This document shows positions 1-7,137 of a stretch of 53,439 nucleotides of DNA, piece after piece. This DNA is from JBCCQH01 sp039024435 (lineage in GTDB: Bacteria > Bacteroidota > Bacteroidia > J057 > JADKCL01): assembly GCA_039024435.1 (NCBI GenBank), contig JBCCQH010000047.1, positions 1 through 53,439 on the forward strand, read 5' to 3'. How positions within the stretch are numbered: position 1 is the first letter of the stretch; each line of letters begins with the position of its first letter. A program made the position numbers and the translations under genes. The notes under the pieces were generated by a model. It did not search any database. It saw nothing but the letters and a program-made list of their open reading frames with translations, and was not told the DNA's origin.

Positions 1-138
1 ATTTGCTAGTGCAGATTTTTTTGTCCGTCGAAGCTCATTTTGGAGTCCATAGCCAAAGCTATGGGCGAGAAAATAGCTGAAGAGGGGCGAAAAAAGATGC
101 CATAGCAAAATCGCAGAATTAAATTTAAACAGCCTCTT
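1..138 (-). repeat. Dispersed TIR-type repeat, copy A (cut by window start)
   Basis: The first 138 bases are an inverted copy of a ~150-160 bp element also seen at 12729, 32122 and 53291 and, in part, at 37643. It contains the family hairpin ccatagc-caaa-gctatgg, the conserved stretch around 'gatgccatagcaaaatcgc', and the outer end 'tttaaacagcct', which is a degenerate form of the 12 bp terminal inverted repeat seen intact in the copy at 32122. The left end is missing because the window starts inside the element. No transposase or convincing reading frame lies in it. A miniature inverted-repeat element or structured intergenic repeat fits best. Confidence 0.85.
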
Positions 139-156
139 AAAGGTGGAGTGCAAGGA

Positions 157-1086
157 CTATTGTCGGGCGGCTCCGCTGGAGGCATTTTCCTGGCCCAATC
201 GCAGACAATAGACAACGGACAGTTCGAGTGCATGATCCGGAATGTCACCCACTGCATCGTTGAGTTTGTAGGCGTAGGTGGCGAGCAGCCGGAAGCGGTC
301 ATTTTTGTAGCCGAGCGAGGGCATCAACATCCACTGGGGGGCGGTGAAATACCAATGCGAATTCACCGCGGCGCCCACTACGAGCCACCGCCGGCGAAAC
401 CAGGTTTCCAGCAAGGCCCTCTGGTCCCAGCGGCGGTAAGTAAACAAGCCATTTACCGCGAAGTAAGTCGGATTGTCGGCGTCGAGCGCTAGGAGGTAGC
501 CGCCCTGGGCGGTGATCCGGCGGGACTTCTGGTAAAATGCCCCAGAATCCCGCAACACCAATCCGCGTTCGAGCAAATTGTCAAAGCTTACCCCAAAATG
601 AGCATTTCGGGAATTGATCAGCAGTCCGATTTCCATTTCGCCGTAGTAATTGTTGACCGGATCGAGAAGGGGTACGCCCTGGATCTCCCGCTGCCGGTCC
701 AAGCGATCACGGCGCAACCGCAGCCGCAGCCCCGGGGCCAAGGTCCAGCGATTTCCCAGACTCAACTTGGGCGAGTAGATCCCCGCAAGCTCCCAGCGGG
801 TCAGGTTCTGATGCGCAGTAAAATTGGCTTCTACCGCGACCGCACCGTGTAGTGCTCCCAGGTTGCGTTCGTAGCTGACGTAAGCGTTTCCAATCGGGAA
901 CTCAGGTCTCCCCAGCCAGTCCGTGCTCGGAGCGACGATGACGCGGTCGCCTCGCTGTGACCCGGCAAAGGCCGGATTGTAGCGCAACGGGGCGTGGGTG
1001 GGGAGCATCGGAAACGGAAACTGCGCGACCAGTGATCCGAGCGGCATGGTCAGCAGGACAAAGATCAAGGGGAGGCGTTGGCGCAT
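157..1086 (-). CDS. PorP/SprF family type IX secretion-associated membrane protein
   Basis: A 309-residue outer-membrane protein with an N-terminal signal peptide (cleavage probably after LVAQ near residue 22) followed by the family signature LRYNPAFAGS. The rest is alternating amphipathic beta strands typical of the PorP/SprF family, whose members work with the T9SS and, in gliding species, with the SprB adhesin. It is the last of three tandem homologues read in the same direction, 12 bp after its neighbour, so the three are probably co-transcribed. Family membership is clear; whether it serves secretion, gliding or surface attachment cannot be read from the sequence. No SprB-like partner is in the window. 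Confidence 0.85.
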   Translation of the reverse strand: MRQRLPLIFVLLTMPLGSLVAQFPFPMLPTHAPLRYNPAFAGSQRGDRVIVAPSTDWLGRPEFPIGNAYVSYERNLGALHGAVAVEANFTAHQNLTRWELAGIYSPKLSLGNRWTLAPGLRLRLRRDRLDRQREIQGVPLLDPVNNYYGEMEIGLLINSRNAHFGVSFDNLLERGLVLRDSGAFYQKSRRITAQGGYLLALDADNPTYFAVNGLFTYRRWDQRALLETWFRRRWLVVGAAVNSHWYFTAPQWMLMPSLGYKNDRFRLLATYAYKLNDAVGDIPDHALELSVVYCLRLGQENASSGAARQ

Positions 1087-1098
1087 GGCGGCGATGGT

Positions 1099-2040
1099 TT
1101 AGTAGATCGACGAGGAAGGCTCCGGACTGCTGGGGCGGTGGTTGGCCTTGCGGGGAAGGTAAAACAAAAGGGCCGCTTCCACGGAGCTCGTGGCAAAATT
1201 GATCGTTGAATTGGTGAGGGTCCGCGAATACAGGAAAGAAGCCCGGAACCGCGGACGCTGCACGCCGAAACTGCCGAAGAGTTCATTTGCCGTTTCGTTG
1301 AAGGTGTATATTCCCGCCCCGAGCAAGAACCAGCGGCGGTGGTAGGTCATCTGCAACTGCCCGAAGCTTTGGTACATTGCACCGCTCAAGATACCCGATA
1401 CCGAAAGGGACCAGAGCGCATCCGGATACGGCTCGTACTGGTAACCCGCCTGAATATTCAGGCGGCGCACCGGCAGCAGGCGGGAAGTCTCGGCGATGGG
1501 GACTTCCCGCAAATTGAACCTCAGGGCATGGGGCATCGAGATACCCACGTAAAAGCGACCGGAGTTCAGCAGAAATCCGGGAGTCAAGTGGATCAATTGC
1601 TCCCGCGTATCGGTGAGCGCGGGCCGACCGGGAAAGGTCAGGGATCGAATGTCATTCGAGGCGGTAAAGCCCGCTTTGAGGGCCAGGGAGAGCATCCAGC
1701 GCGGACCCAGATTGATCTTTCCGGAGTACATGGCCGCTAGGCCGTCCTGGGAATAATTGCCCTCGCCGGTGGAAATGCGAAGCGCTTCAAATCCGATGCC
1801 TCCCCGCAGCCGATGGGACATCCAGTCTCCCGCCAGGTAGATTTTTCGGGGTGCCCCCGGCAAATTGGTCCAGTCCGCGCGGTACACCGAGCCGATCCGG
1901 AACTGGTCCAGGGACCCGGCAAATCCGGGATTGAAGAGGAGTTGGGCGTTGGAAGTTTGGTTGAAAAAGGCGATTTGTCCGGGACTGGGCGCAGCGCAGA
2001 GGAGCAAAGTAGCGGTAAGGAGAAGCAATTTTCGTGACAT
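1099..2040 (-). CDS. PorP/SprF family type IX secretion-associated membrane protein
   Basis: A 313-residue secreted barrel protein. The signal peptide ends near PSPGQ (about residue 21) and is followed by LLFNPGFAGS, the PorP/SprF hallmark. The body is a run of beta strands and the C-terminus is a Pro/Ser-rich tail (SSPEPSSSIY). It sits 19 bp after one homologue and 12 bp before another, so the three form a tandem paralogous set that arose by duplication and then diverged strongly. The start is an ATG at 2040, directly followed by a normal signal peptide. The specific function is not known. Confidence 0.85.
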   Translation of the reverse strand: MSRKLLLLTATLLLCAAPSPGQIAFFNQTSNAQLLFNPGFAGSLDQFRIGSVYRADWTNLPGAPRKIYLAGDWMSHRLRGGIGFEALRISTGEGNYSQDGLAAMYSGKINLGPRWMLSLALKAGFTASNDIRSLTFPGRPALTDTREQLIHLTPGFLLNSGRFYVGISMPHALRFNLREVPIAETSRLLPVRRLNIQAGYQYEPYPDALWSLSVSGILSGAMYQSFGQLQMTYHRRWFLLGAGIYTFNETANELFGSFGVQRPRFRASFLYSRTLTNSTINFATSSVEAALLFYLPRKANHRPSSPEPSSSIY

Positions 2041-2059
2041 GGACCGTATTTTGTCGGAT

Positions 2060-3073
2060 TCAGTTGATCAAAAGGGTTTCGCCACTGCTGGCGGTAGATC
2101 GGCGGGGCAGGTAGACGCTCAAAGCAAAGTCGGCGGAGGCGACGGGAAAGGGCACGTTGCCCATCCCAGGATTGTCGTAGCGCACTACGCCCATGATGCG
2201 GAAGCGTCTGTGGCGGATCCCAATGGACCCGATAATGCTGCGCACTGGGACGTCATAAAACCCTTGCACCCGCGCCCAGCCACCGCCCAGTATGATGCCG
2301 CGCCATTCGCCCGTCAACTGCAAGAGAAAATGGTTGCGCAGGCTGTCCAGACTGGCCAGTCCCGTCGCGGAGAGGTACATCTTTTCCCGGGCGGAGATTT
2401 CCCAGCGGTAGCCCCCCTGCAAGTTCCAGCGGACCTTGGCCACGCCCGGCTCCGGCGGCAGCGGATCGTTTTGGCGTTCGTCGAAGAAAGCAATTCCATT
2501 GATCCATTCCGCCGAAACCCCGAGGTAGGCATTCGCGGAATTCAGGAGAACCGCTGGATTCAGGCCGATTCCGTGGCGGCGGACCCGTGGGGTATCCACG
2601 GAGATGACCGCATTCAGCGCCGCTAAGTTGGTGAATTCGTAGGCGTGGAATCCGGCTTTGAGCGCGGGCGACAGCGTCCAGCTTCCTCGCAGGCGAAACT
2701 TGGGCGCGTAAATCGCCGAAAAGCGGGTGTTGTGCATCCGGGAAGTCTGGTTGGGGCCGTAGGTAAATCGGTAAGCTTCGACGCCGATTCCTCCACGCAG
2801 CCGGTCCGACAGCCAGTCGCAAGCGCCGTAGAAGGTGTTGAGGCCCCGTAAGGTGGCGGTATTGTTTCGGTAGGTGAGTCCGACCCGGGTAGTGCTGAGG
2901 GCTCCGGCAAATCCGGGATTGTAGTAGAGCGGGACATTTACCGGCTGCGCAAAATCGGTGTACTGCGCTTGCAGGGTTCCGCTCGCTCCGGCCCCGATCA
3001 GTCCCCACCCGATCAGCAGGGATCTGAGGACCGCTTGGGCGAGGTTTTGGGGTTTATGTTGGAAAATTTGCAT
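2060..3073 (-). CDS. PorP/SprF family type IX secretion-associated membrane protein
   Basis: A 337-residue PorP/SprF-like protein, the first of the three tandem copies in transcription order. I chose the ATG at 3073 rather than an upstream TTG at 3100 because it leads straight into a hydrophobic signal sequence ending near TLQAQ. The family signature LYYNPGFAGA follows. The protein is 82 bp downstream of the anti-sigma-like gene and may be read from the same promoter as the sigma/anti-sigma pair, which would make the barrels targets of that envelope-sensing circuit. That coupling is inferred from order only. Confidence 0.83.
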   Translation of the reverse strand: MQIFQHKPQNLAQAVLRSLLIGWGLIGAGASGTLQAQYTDFAQPVNVPLYYNPGFAGALSTTRVGLTYRNNTATLRGLNTFYGACDWLSDRLRGGIGVEAYRFTYGPNQTSRMHNTRFSAIYAPKFRLRGSWTLSPALKAGFHAYEFTNLAALNAVISVDTPRVRRHGIGLNPAVLLNSANAYLGVSAEWINGIAFFDERQNDPLPPEPGVAKVRWNLQGGYRWEISAREKMYLSATGLASLDSLRNHFLLQLTGEWRGIILGGGWARVQGFYDVPVRSIIGSIGIRHRRFRIMGVVRYDNPGMGNVPFPVASADFALSVYLPRRSTASSGETLLIN

Positions 3074-3155
3074 GCAGATTTTGCTTTTGTGAGGGTACAA
3101 TTTACCGGTGATCCCGGAGGGCCAGCGGTGGAGCTAATTTTTTGAATGGGGTGCG

Positions 3156-4022
3156 TCAGAACGCATCGCTGTTCAGCGGAACCACGCGGACGCGTTTGCG
3201 CGGTGGTCGGATCTTTTTTTGCTTTCGGCGCCGTTTGCCGGGTTTGACCAAATGCTGTTGTGAGGGGTACTCACGCTGCACGATGGGTGCGGCGGCGGGG
3301 GGCGGTGCGGGGCCCGCCCGTACATTGGTGTCCGAGGGGGGAGCCACGGTGGGTACGGGATCGGCGGCAAAGGAGGGCGGTGCAGGGGGCACGGTGATCG
3401 GCGGGTCGGCATCGGGTAGGGAGGTTTCGGTGGCGACGGGCGGATCCAGGGGCAATTGCTCCGGGGCGGGATCGATGGCAATTGGATCGGCCGTGCTGGC
3501 TTGCCGGCGGGCAAGGTGGGGCGGGGAGGTGGATTCGACGGAAGGTGGAGCTACGGCTTCTTCCGGCGGAGCCTCCTCCGGGGGGGCGACCAGGGCGCGG
3601 GACTCGGTTACCGCTTCCGGGGGACGGGTTGTGGTGCTCAATGCTGGATTTTGCGGAATTTCCGTTGGCGTTTCGGTGCGCACCGGTGCTTCCGCAAGCG
3701 CGGTTTCGCCTTGCCCGGGCCACCAAAGCAGCAAGAAAAGGCCTAGGCCCAGCAATCCCCCGATTACACCCAACGAAACACCATTCAGCCCCATCCAGAA
3801 TCCAGGAGGCTTGGGCCGCACCAATTGGTCCACCCGGGGGTAGGCAATGGCGGTGCCGGCGGGTTCACGCACGACCGTCTTTTGCCAGGCCAAAAGGTCC
3901 GGCACATGTTCCGGATGTAGCGCGATGAATTGCTCGACCGCCGCGGCGGTGGGCGCATCCAGATTGCCTTCGACGAAATCGAACAGCAACGCATCCAGAT
4001 TGTGTTTGTCCACCGTAATCAT
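3156..4022 (-). CDS. Membrane anti-sigma-factor-like protein with Pro-rich periplasmic region
   Basis: A 288-residue single-pass protein. The cytoplasmic N-terminus (1-70) has the pattern of Bacteroidota anti-sigma proteins (FDFVEGNLDAPTAAAVEQFI). A membrane segment lies at about 81-101, and the remainder is a low-complexity Pro/Ala/Thr/Glu-rich periplasmic region ending in a strongly basic stretch (KRRRKQKK) near the C-terminus. The start codon overlaps the stop of the upstream ECF sigma gene by 4 bp, the usual arrangement for a sigma and its cognate anti-sigma. There is no recognisable zinc-binding HxxxCxxC motif, so the anti-sigma role rests on topology and coupling. Confidence 0.65.
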   Translation of the reverse strand: MITVDKHNLDALLFDFVEGNLDAPTAAAVEQFIALHPEHVPDLLAWQKTVVREPAGTAIAYPRVDQLVRPKPPGFWMGLNGVSLGVIGGLLGLGLFLLLWWPGQGETALAEAPVRTETPTEIPQNPALSTTTRPPEAVTESRALVAPPEEAPPEEAVAPPSVESTSPPHLARRQASTADPIAIDPAPEQLPLDPPVATETSLPDADPPITVPPAPPSFAADPVPTVAPPSDTNVRAGPAPPPAAAPIVQREYPSQQHLVKPGKRRRKQKKIRPPRKRVRVVPLNSDAF

Positions 4023-4504
4023 CGCAGTTCGAGTATTCCTTTGAGTTGTTCCTTCATGCGTTGGCGGGCGCGGTAGAGGTATACCTTGACCTGGGAGTCG
4101 GAGAGGTTGAGCATTTCTCCGATTTCCTTGTAGTTGTACCCTTCCAGATCCCGGAGTAGCAGGATAGACTTTTGGATGGGGGGCAACAGGGCGAGATATT
4201 TTTCGAGCAAATCCTGCAGTTCATAGCGGTGGCCCGCGGTATGACCCGGATCGTGGCGCGCGGTATCCATCGGTTCCTGCCGGCTTTCCCGTTTCGCATG
4301 GTTGATGAGGTGATTGTGTGCGGTGCGAAAAAGCCAGGCCCGGACCTTAGTGGCATCCACCCGTTTGCGGTGGTCCCAGAGTTTCAGAAATACGTCTTGT
4401 ACGATGTCATCGGCCACGACATCATCCCGGAGAAACTTCCGCGCGTAGCGGTAGATTTGCCCGGAGTAGGTTTTGACGGCGTGGTTGTATTGTTTTCGGT
4501 TCAA
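4019..4504 (-). CDS. ECF-type RNA polymerase sigma factor
   Basis: A 161-residue sigma-70 family protein with region 2 (about 10-75, including ADDIVQDVFLKLW) and region 4 (about 95-155, including YNYKEIGEMLNLSDSQVKVYLYRAR, an HTH that contacts the -35 element). Its length and two-domain layout are those of extracytoplasmic-function sigma factors. No in-frame ATG lies near the start of region 2; translation most likely begins at the TTG at 4504. The stop overlaps the anti-sigma start. Three PorP/SprF genes lie downstream, so it may govern outer-membrane or T9SS-related genes, as SigP does in Porphyromonas. That analogy is inference. Confidence 0.88.
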   Translation of the reverse strand: MNRKQYNHAVKTYSGQIYRYARKFLRDDVVADDIVQDVFLKLWDHRKRVDATKVRAWLFRTAHNHLINHAKRESRQEPMDTARHDPGHTAGHRYELQDLLEKYLALLPPIQKSILLLRDLEGYNYKEIGEMLNLSDSQVKVYLYRARQRMKEQLKGILELR

Positions 4505-4793
4505 CGTATTCCAGCGTTTAGGGGGAAGACAGTTGAGGGATGCCAGAAGTTACAAGGTGGCGAAAAAAAAATTCATTTCCCGTTTTTGCCGGAGTACGGA
4601 GGAGCAAGCCGGTGAAGCAGACCACAAAGTGGGGGAAATATTGGCCTAACGCTCAATCCCCCAAAGATAATTCAGGATTTTTTGAACATATCCTATCCCG
4701 GCGGGTTCAAATTGCGATTACCCTTGGGCAAAAGTTTCCCGACCGTTGCCCAACGCACACAACACTAAAGAAAAATCCCAATAATCTACGCAC

Positions 4794-5435
4794 ATGAAAA
4801 TCAGGATGTTTTTTATGCTCGCGCTGCTATTTGCTGTGATAGCTGGCTGTGAGTCCGAAACCAAAGGCGGCGAAGAAAGCGCCGAAAACACGACCGAAAA
4901 TACGGAAAGTGCCGAAGCAACGGAAAACGCGGAAGCCGGCGGGGCTTACATGGTCGATGTTGGCCAAAGCGTAATCAAGTGGACCGGTTCCAAGACCGAA
5001 GAAGATGACACCCATACCGGCGAGATCAAACTGAAAGACGGTAAGTTGGAAATGGATGCCGAAGGCAATCTCACTGGCGGTAGTTTCAGCATCGATATGC
5101 TCAGTCTGATCAACACCGATCTCGAAGGCGGTATGAAAGGCGATATTGAAACCCACCTCAAGTCGGCGGACTTTTTTGATGTGGACCAATTCGGCACTGC
5201 GACCTTCATGATCAAGGAAGCCAAGGCCGACGCCGAAGCGGGTGGCTACATGATCACCGGCGAAATGAAGGTCAAAGACCTGAGCCAAGAAATTACTTTC
5301 ATGGCCATGGTCGCCGAAGAAGGCGGTAAAGTGCAAGCCAATGCCGACATCGAGCTGACCCAAGAGGATATGGGTCTCCAGGCTTTCCCGGCTAAGATCA
5401 TGCTTTCGGTAAACCTGATGGCCAACAAAGGCTGA
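4794..5435 (+). CDS. YceI-family lipoprotein
   Basis: A 213-residue lipoprotein. The signal peptide ends in a lipobox with lipidated Cys at residue 19 (VIAGC), followed by an acidic Glu/Thr/Asn-rich linker (about 20-48) and a YceI-like domain (about 50-213) with the typical start 'VDVGQSVIKWTGSK' and the F-D-F/F-G-x-A pattern (SADFFDVDQFGTATF). YceI proteins are lipocalin-like beta barrels that bind amphiphilic or isoprenoid molecules. The acidic residues right after the Cys resemble the surface-export signal of Bacteroidota lipoproteins, so the protein may face outward. It is a single gene that ends at a strong hairpin terminator. Confidence 0.85.
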   Translation: MKIRMFFMLALLFAVIAGCESETKGGEESAENTTENTESAEATENAEAGGAYMVDVGQSVIKWTGSKTEEDDTHTGEIKLKDGKLEMDAEGNLTGGSFSIDMLSLINTDLEGGMKGDIETHLKSADFFDVDQFGTATFMIKEAKADAEAGGYMITGEMKVKDLSQEITFMAMVAEEGGKVQANADIELTQEDMGLQAFPAKIMLSVNLMANKG

Positions 5436-5459
5436 TTTTTTCATCCCGAATCCGATTTG

Positions 5460-5491
5460 CCAAAGGCGCACCCGCAAGGGCGCGCCTTTGG
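5460..5491 (+). terminator. Hairpin terminator after the YceI lipoprotein gene
   Basis: A perfect 10 bp stem (ccaaaggcgc / gcgcctttgg) with a 12 nt loop lies 24 bp after the stop codon. The T-run is weak (gtgttct), so termination may be partial. Confidence 0.6.
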
Positions 5492-5849
5492 TGTTCTGGC
5501 CCCGCGATGAAGGGCCTGGCTCGCAGAAGCAATTGAAGGTCTTGTCCCGGTAGGCGCGCGGAATGCACGTGGCCACCGGCGGATTTTCTGAGGTAGGAAG
5601 GGAGTAAAAAAGCGAAGTTGGGGTGGTAAGGGTTGTCCCGGTCAACGCACACAGGTACGGATCCAACGGGGCCGGCAATTCCAACGCGTGAAAGTCAGAT
5701 CGGTGGTCCGGGATCCTCCCCGGTCGCCGAAGCCCGTCGAAAACTGAGCCAGATCGCAGCTTCCAGATTGTAAATGGGGGCAAATTTTCGGAGATTGACC
5801 TCACTAGAGAAGTTACCAGCCTTTTATTTAGTCACACAAAACAGTAGCA
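5492..5849. other. Intergenic stretch upstream of the first micro-gene
   Basis: No convincing gene. The longer reading frames on the minus strand here have no recognisable features and overlap the YceI gene. The last ~60 bases before 5850 are AT-rich and probably carry the promoter of the small gene, but I see no exact TTG / TAnnTTTG pair. Confidence 0.5.
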
Positions 5850-6035
5850 ATGATGACGGAAGACCACGCCAACGATCCCCAGGGCAGTAGCGCCGCTGGA
5901 CAACCCCAAGACTCTGATTCTTCACAAGCCGAAGCCACCACGGAAGACGGTGGACTGATGGTAAGCGTAACCGATTCCTTTGGCCAGACCGGAGGCGACG
6001 ACGGTGAGCAAAAAGATTCCGATACGCACGACTGA
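5850..6035 (+). CDS. Small acidic protein with the conserved core DGGLMVSVTDSFGQTG (micro-gene 1)
   Basis: A 61-residue peptide with no Cys, no signal peptide and no membrane segment. The N-terminal half is hydrophilic and rich in Asp, Ser, Gln and Glu; residues 33-48 are DGGLMVSVTDSFGQTG; the tail is acidic (GDDGEQKDSDTHD). The same 16 residues occur in the second small gene at 6476, and between the two the 48 core bases differ at six positions, all third codon positions and all silent, while the flanks have diverged completely. This shows that the peptide is translated and that the core is under selection. A hairpin terminator follows. I recognise no family. A peptide precursor, signal peptide or small regulatory protein are all possible. 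There are two adjacent ATGs (5850 and 5853). Confidence 0.75.
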   Translation: MMTEDHANDPQGSSAAGQPQDSDSSQAEATTEDGGLMVSVTDSFGQTGGDDGEQKDSDTHD

Positions 6036-6072
6036 TACGTCAGTTGGAGCGGTTGCGGCCGCTCTTGGTGAG

Positions 6073-6112
6073 GCGGCTGATTCTGCGCAGGCAGGGTCAG
6101 CCGCTTTCGTTT
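6073..6112 (+). terminator. Terminator after micro-gene 1
   Basis: An 8 bp perfect stem (gcggctga at 6073-6080 and tcagccgc at 6097-6104), with a smaller ctgc/gcag hairpin inside the loop, is followed by tttcgtttt. A second hairpin (gagcgg / ccgctc, 6047-6064) stands between it and the stop codon. Micro-gene 1 therefore seems to be a separate short transcript. Confidence 0.7.
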
Positions 6113-6475
6113 TGGGACTTGGCGACGTATCCCTTTGGGTGCGACGGGACGGGGGTTATCGGCGCGGTGAGGTAGGAACTTGCCCGGTTCACGGGAAAAA
6201 ATGTGGGAATTGGGAAAATAAATAAGGAAAAATTGCGGCCAAAAATCTAACAAACCCTACATTTTATCCGCCAATAATCGTCCCTGAATGGCATTGGTGT
6301 ACACATTGGGGTTGTGGGGAGCAAATAGAGGGCTAACATTTTGGATAACAAACTCACATTTTTGTCTTTCAGATCGGGGAGTCACTTTCGTTGCTTTGTA
6401 GTGTTCGCAAGGAACAACGCTGAAATCAACCAACGACGGCGTCCAAAAAAGTCTCACAACTAAAACGTTAGAATC
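6113..6475. other. Intergenic stretch between the two micro-genes
   Basis: About 360 bases without a supportable gene, AT-rich from 6200 onward. It most likely holds the promoter and a long 5' leader of micro-gene 2. A sequence close to the Bacteroidota -7 box (taacattttg, near 6332) is present, but its spacing is not exact. Confidence 0.4.
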
Positions 6476-6625
6476 ATGGAAAACAATGCCAACGAAACCC
6501 AAACCAACCCGAACGCTGAAGGAGTAGTCGATGATGGAGGACTGATGGTAAGCGTGACCGATTCCTTTGGCCAAACGGGCAGTAGTGATGACGAAAACGC
6601 CGAGAATGGCGACGGCAACAACTGA
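6476..6625 (+). CDS. Small acidic protein with the conserved core DGGLMVSVTDSFGQTG (micro-gene 2)
   Basis: A 49-residue peptide starting at the ATG at 6476. Its N-terminus (MENNANETQTNPNAEGVVD) is Asn-rich, residues 20-35 are DGGLMVSVTDSFGQTG, and the tail is acidic (SSDDENAENGDGNN). The core is identical in protein sequence to that of the gene at 5850, with only silent base changes, while the N- and C-terminal parts share composition but not sequence. The layout of variable hydrophilic leader, invariant 16-mer and acidic tail resembles ribosomally made precursor peptides, but no maturation enzyme, protease or peptide exporter is adjacent. After the stop comes a ~470 nt structured stretch up to a terminator at 7123, which may be its 3' UTR or a separate RNA. 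Confidence 0.75.
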   Translation: MENNANETQTNPNAEGVVDDGGLMVSVTDSFGQTGSSDDENAENGDGNN

Positions 6626-6659
6626 TCGCTGGACAAATCTTCAGAAAAATTCCTGATAA

Positions 6660-7098
6660 CTCCGCTTTTATTCAACTGACTCTTGACTATAGGCCAACCA
6701 ACTGAGAACCCACTCCCAAGCCCCGTAAGGCCGTGTGTGGTTTAGAAAGCCAACCGACTGACAACCACTCAACGACTGATCGACGAGCAACCCCGACCAC
6801 CGGCCCCGTAAGGCCCCCAACATACCAACGCCAACTACAACCAACTCAACGCCACGGCAAAGCCCCGTAAGGCTGCGCCCAGCAAACCGGATCAAGATAA
6901 CCTCAATAAGAAATACTCCACGGGCACGTGGTGCCCCACGTGGAAACACCAACAGCCAACGATACGATGACCAACCGACTAACTGAAAAGACGACCGACT
7001 AATTATCCCTAAGTGCAAATCCAGACATCGACTGACTGACCTCTTTACGACCACAACCCTTCTAATAACAGTAGTTGTATCTTCCTGACGAGCAATCG
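6660..7098 (+). ncRNA. Candidate structured non-coding RNA or long 3' UTR with short hairpin repeats
   Basis: The plus strand is A/C-rich and carries many variants of CAACYGACTGA, interrupted by three exact copies of GCCCCGTAAGGC (6720-6731, 6803-6814, 6862-6873), each able to form a small gcc/ggc hairpin with the loop ccgtaa. A stronger hairpin (cacgtgg-tgcc-ccacgtg) is at 6925-6942. No plus-strand gene fits. The only long frame (minus, 6668-7054) has no recognisable features and is explained by the skewed composition. The stretch starts ~35 bases after micro-gene 2 and ends at a canonical terminator, so it is probably transcribed. I do not recognise an RNA family. Confidence 0.45.
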
Positions 7099-7123
7099 GG
7101 GCCGCCTCTCCAGCGGCCCTTTT
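7099..7123 (+). terminator. Strong terminator closing the micro-gene 2 / structured-region transcript
   Basis: A perfect 7 bp GC stem (gggccgc / gcggccc) with a 7 nt loop is followed by tttt. In the plus direction this ends transcription from the micro-gene region; on the other strand it lies just after the pyrophosphatase stop codon. Confidence 0.75.
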
Positions 7124-7137
7124 GCCATTTTAACCCC

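Noticed and set aside
1..138. Short open frame in the dispersed repeat (…MGEKIAEEGRKKMP).
   Set aside because: The frame is broken by a stop in the copy at 32122 and shifts its ends between copies, so coding is unlikely.
4540..4797. Plus-strand frame of 85 codons between the sigma gene and the YceI gene.
   Set aside because: No leader, no family and codon use unlike the neighbours; it overlaps the region expected to hold promoters.
6668..7054. 128-codon minus-strand frame in the repetitive region downstream of micro-gene 2.
   Set aside because: Its hydrophobic, Arg-rich product follows from the A/C-rich plus strand; it has no recognisable domain.
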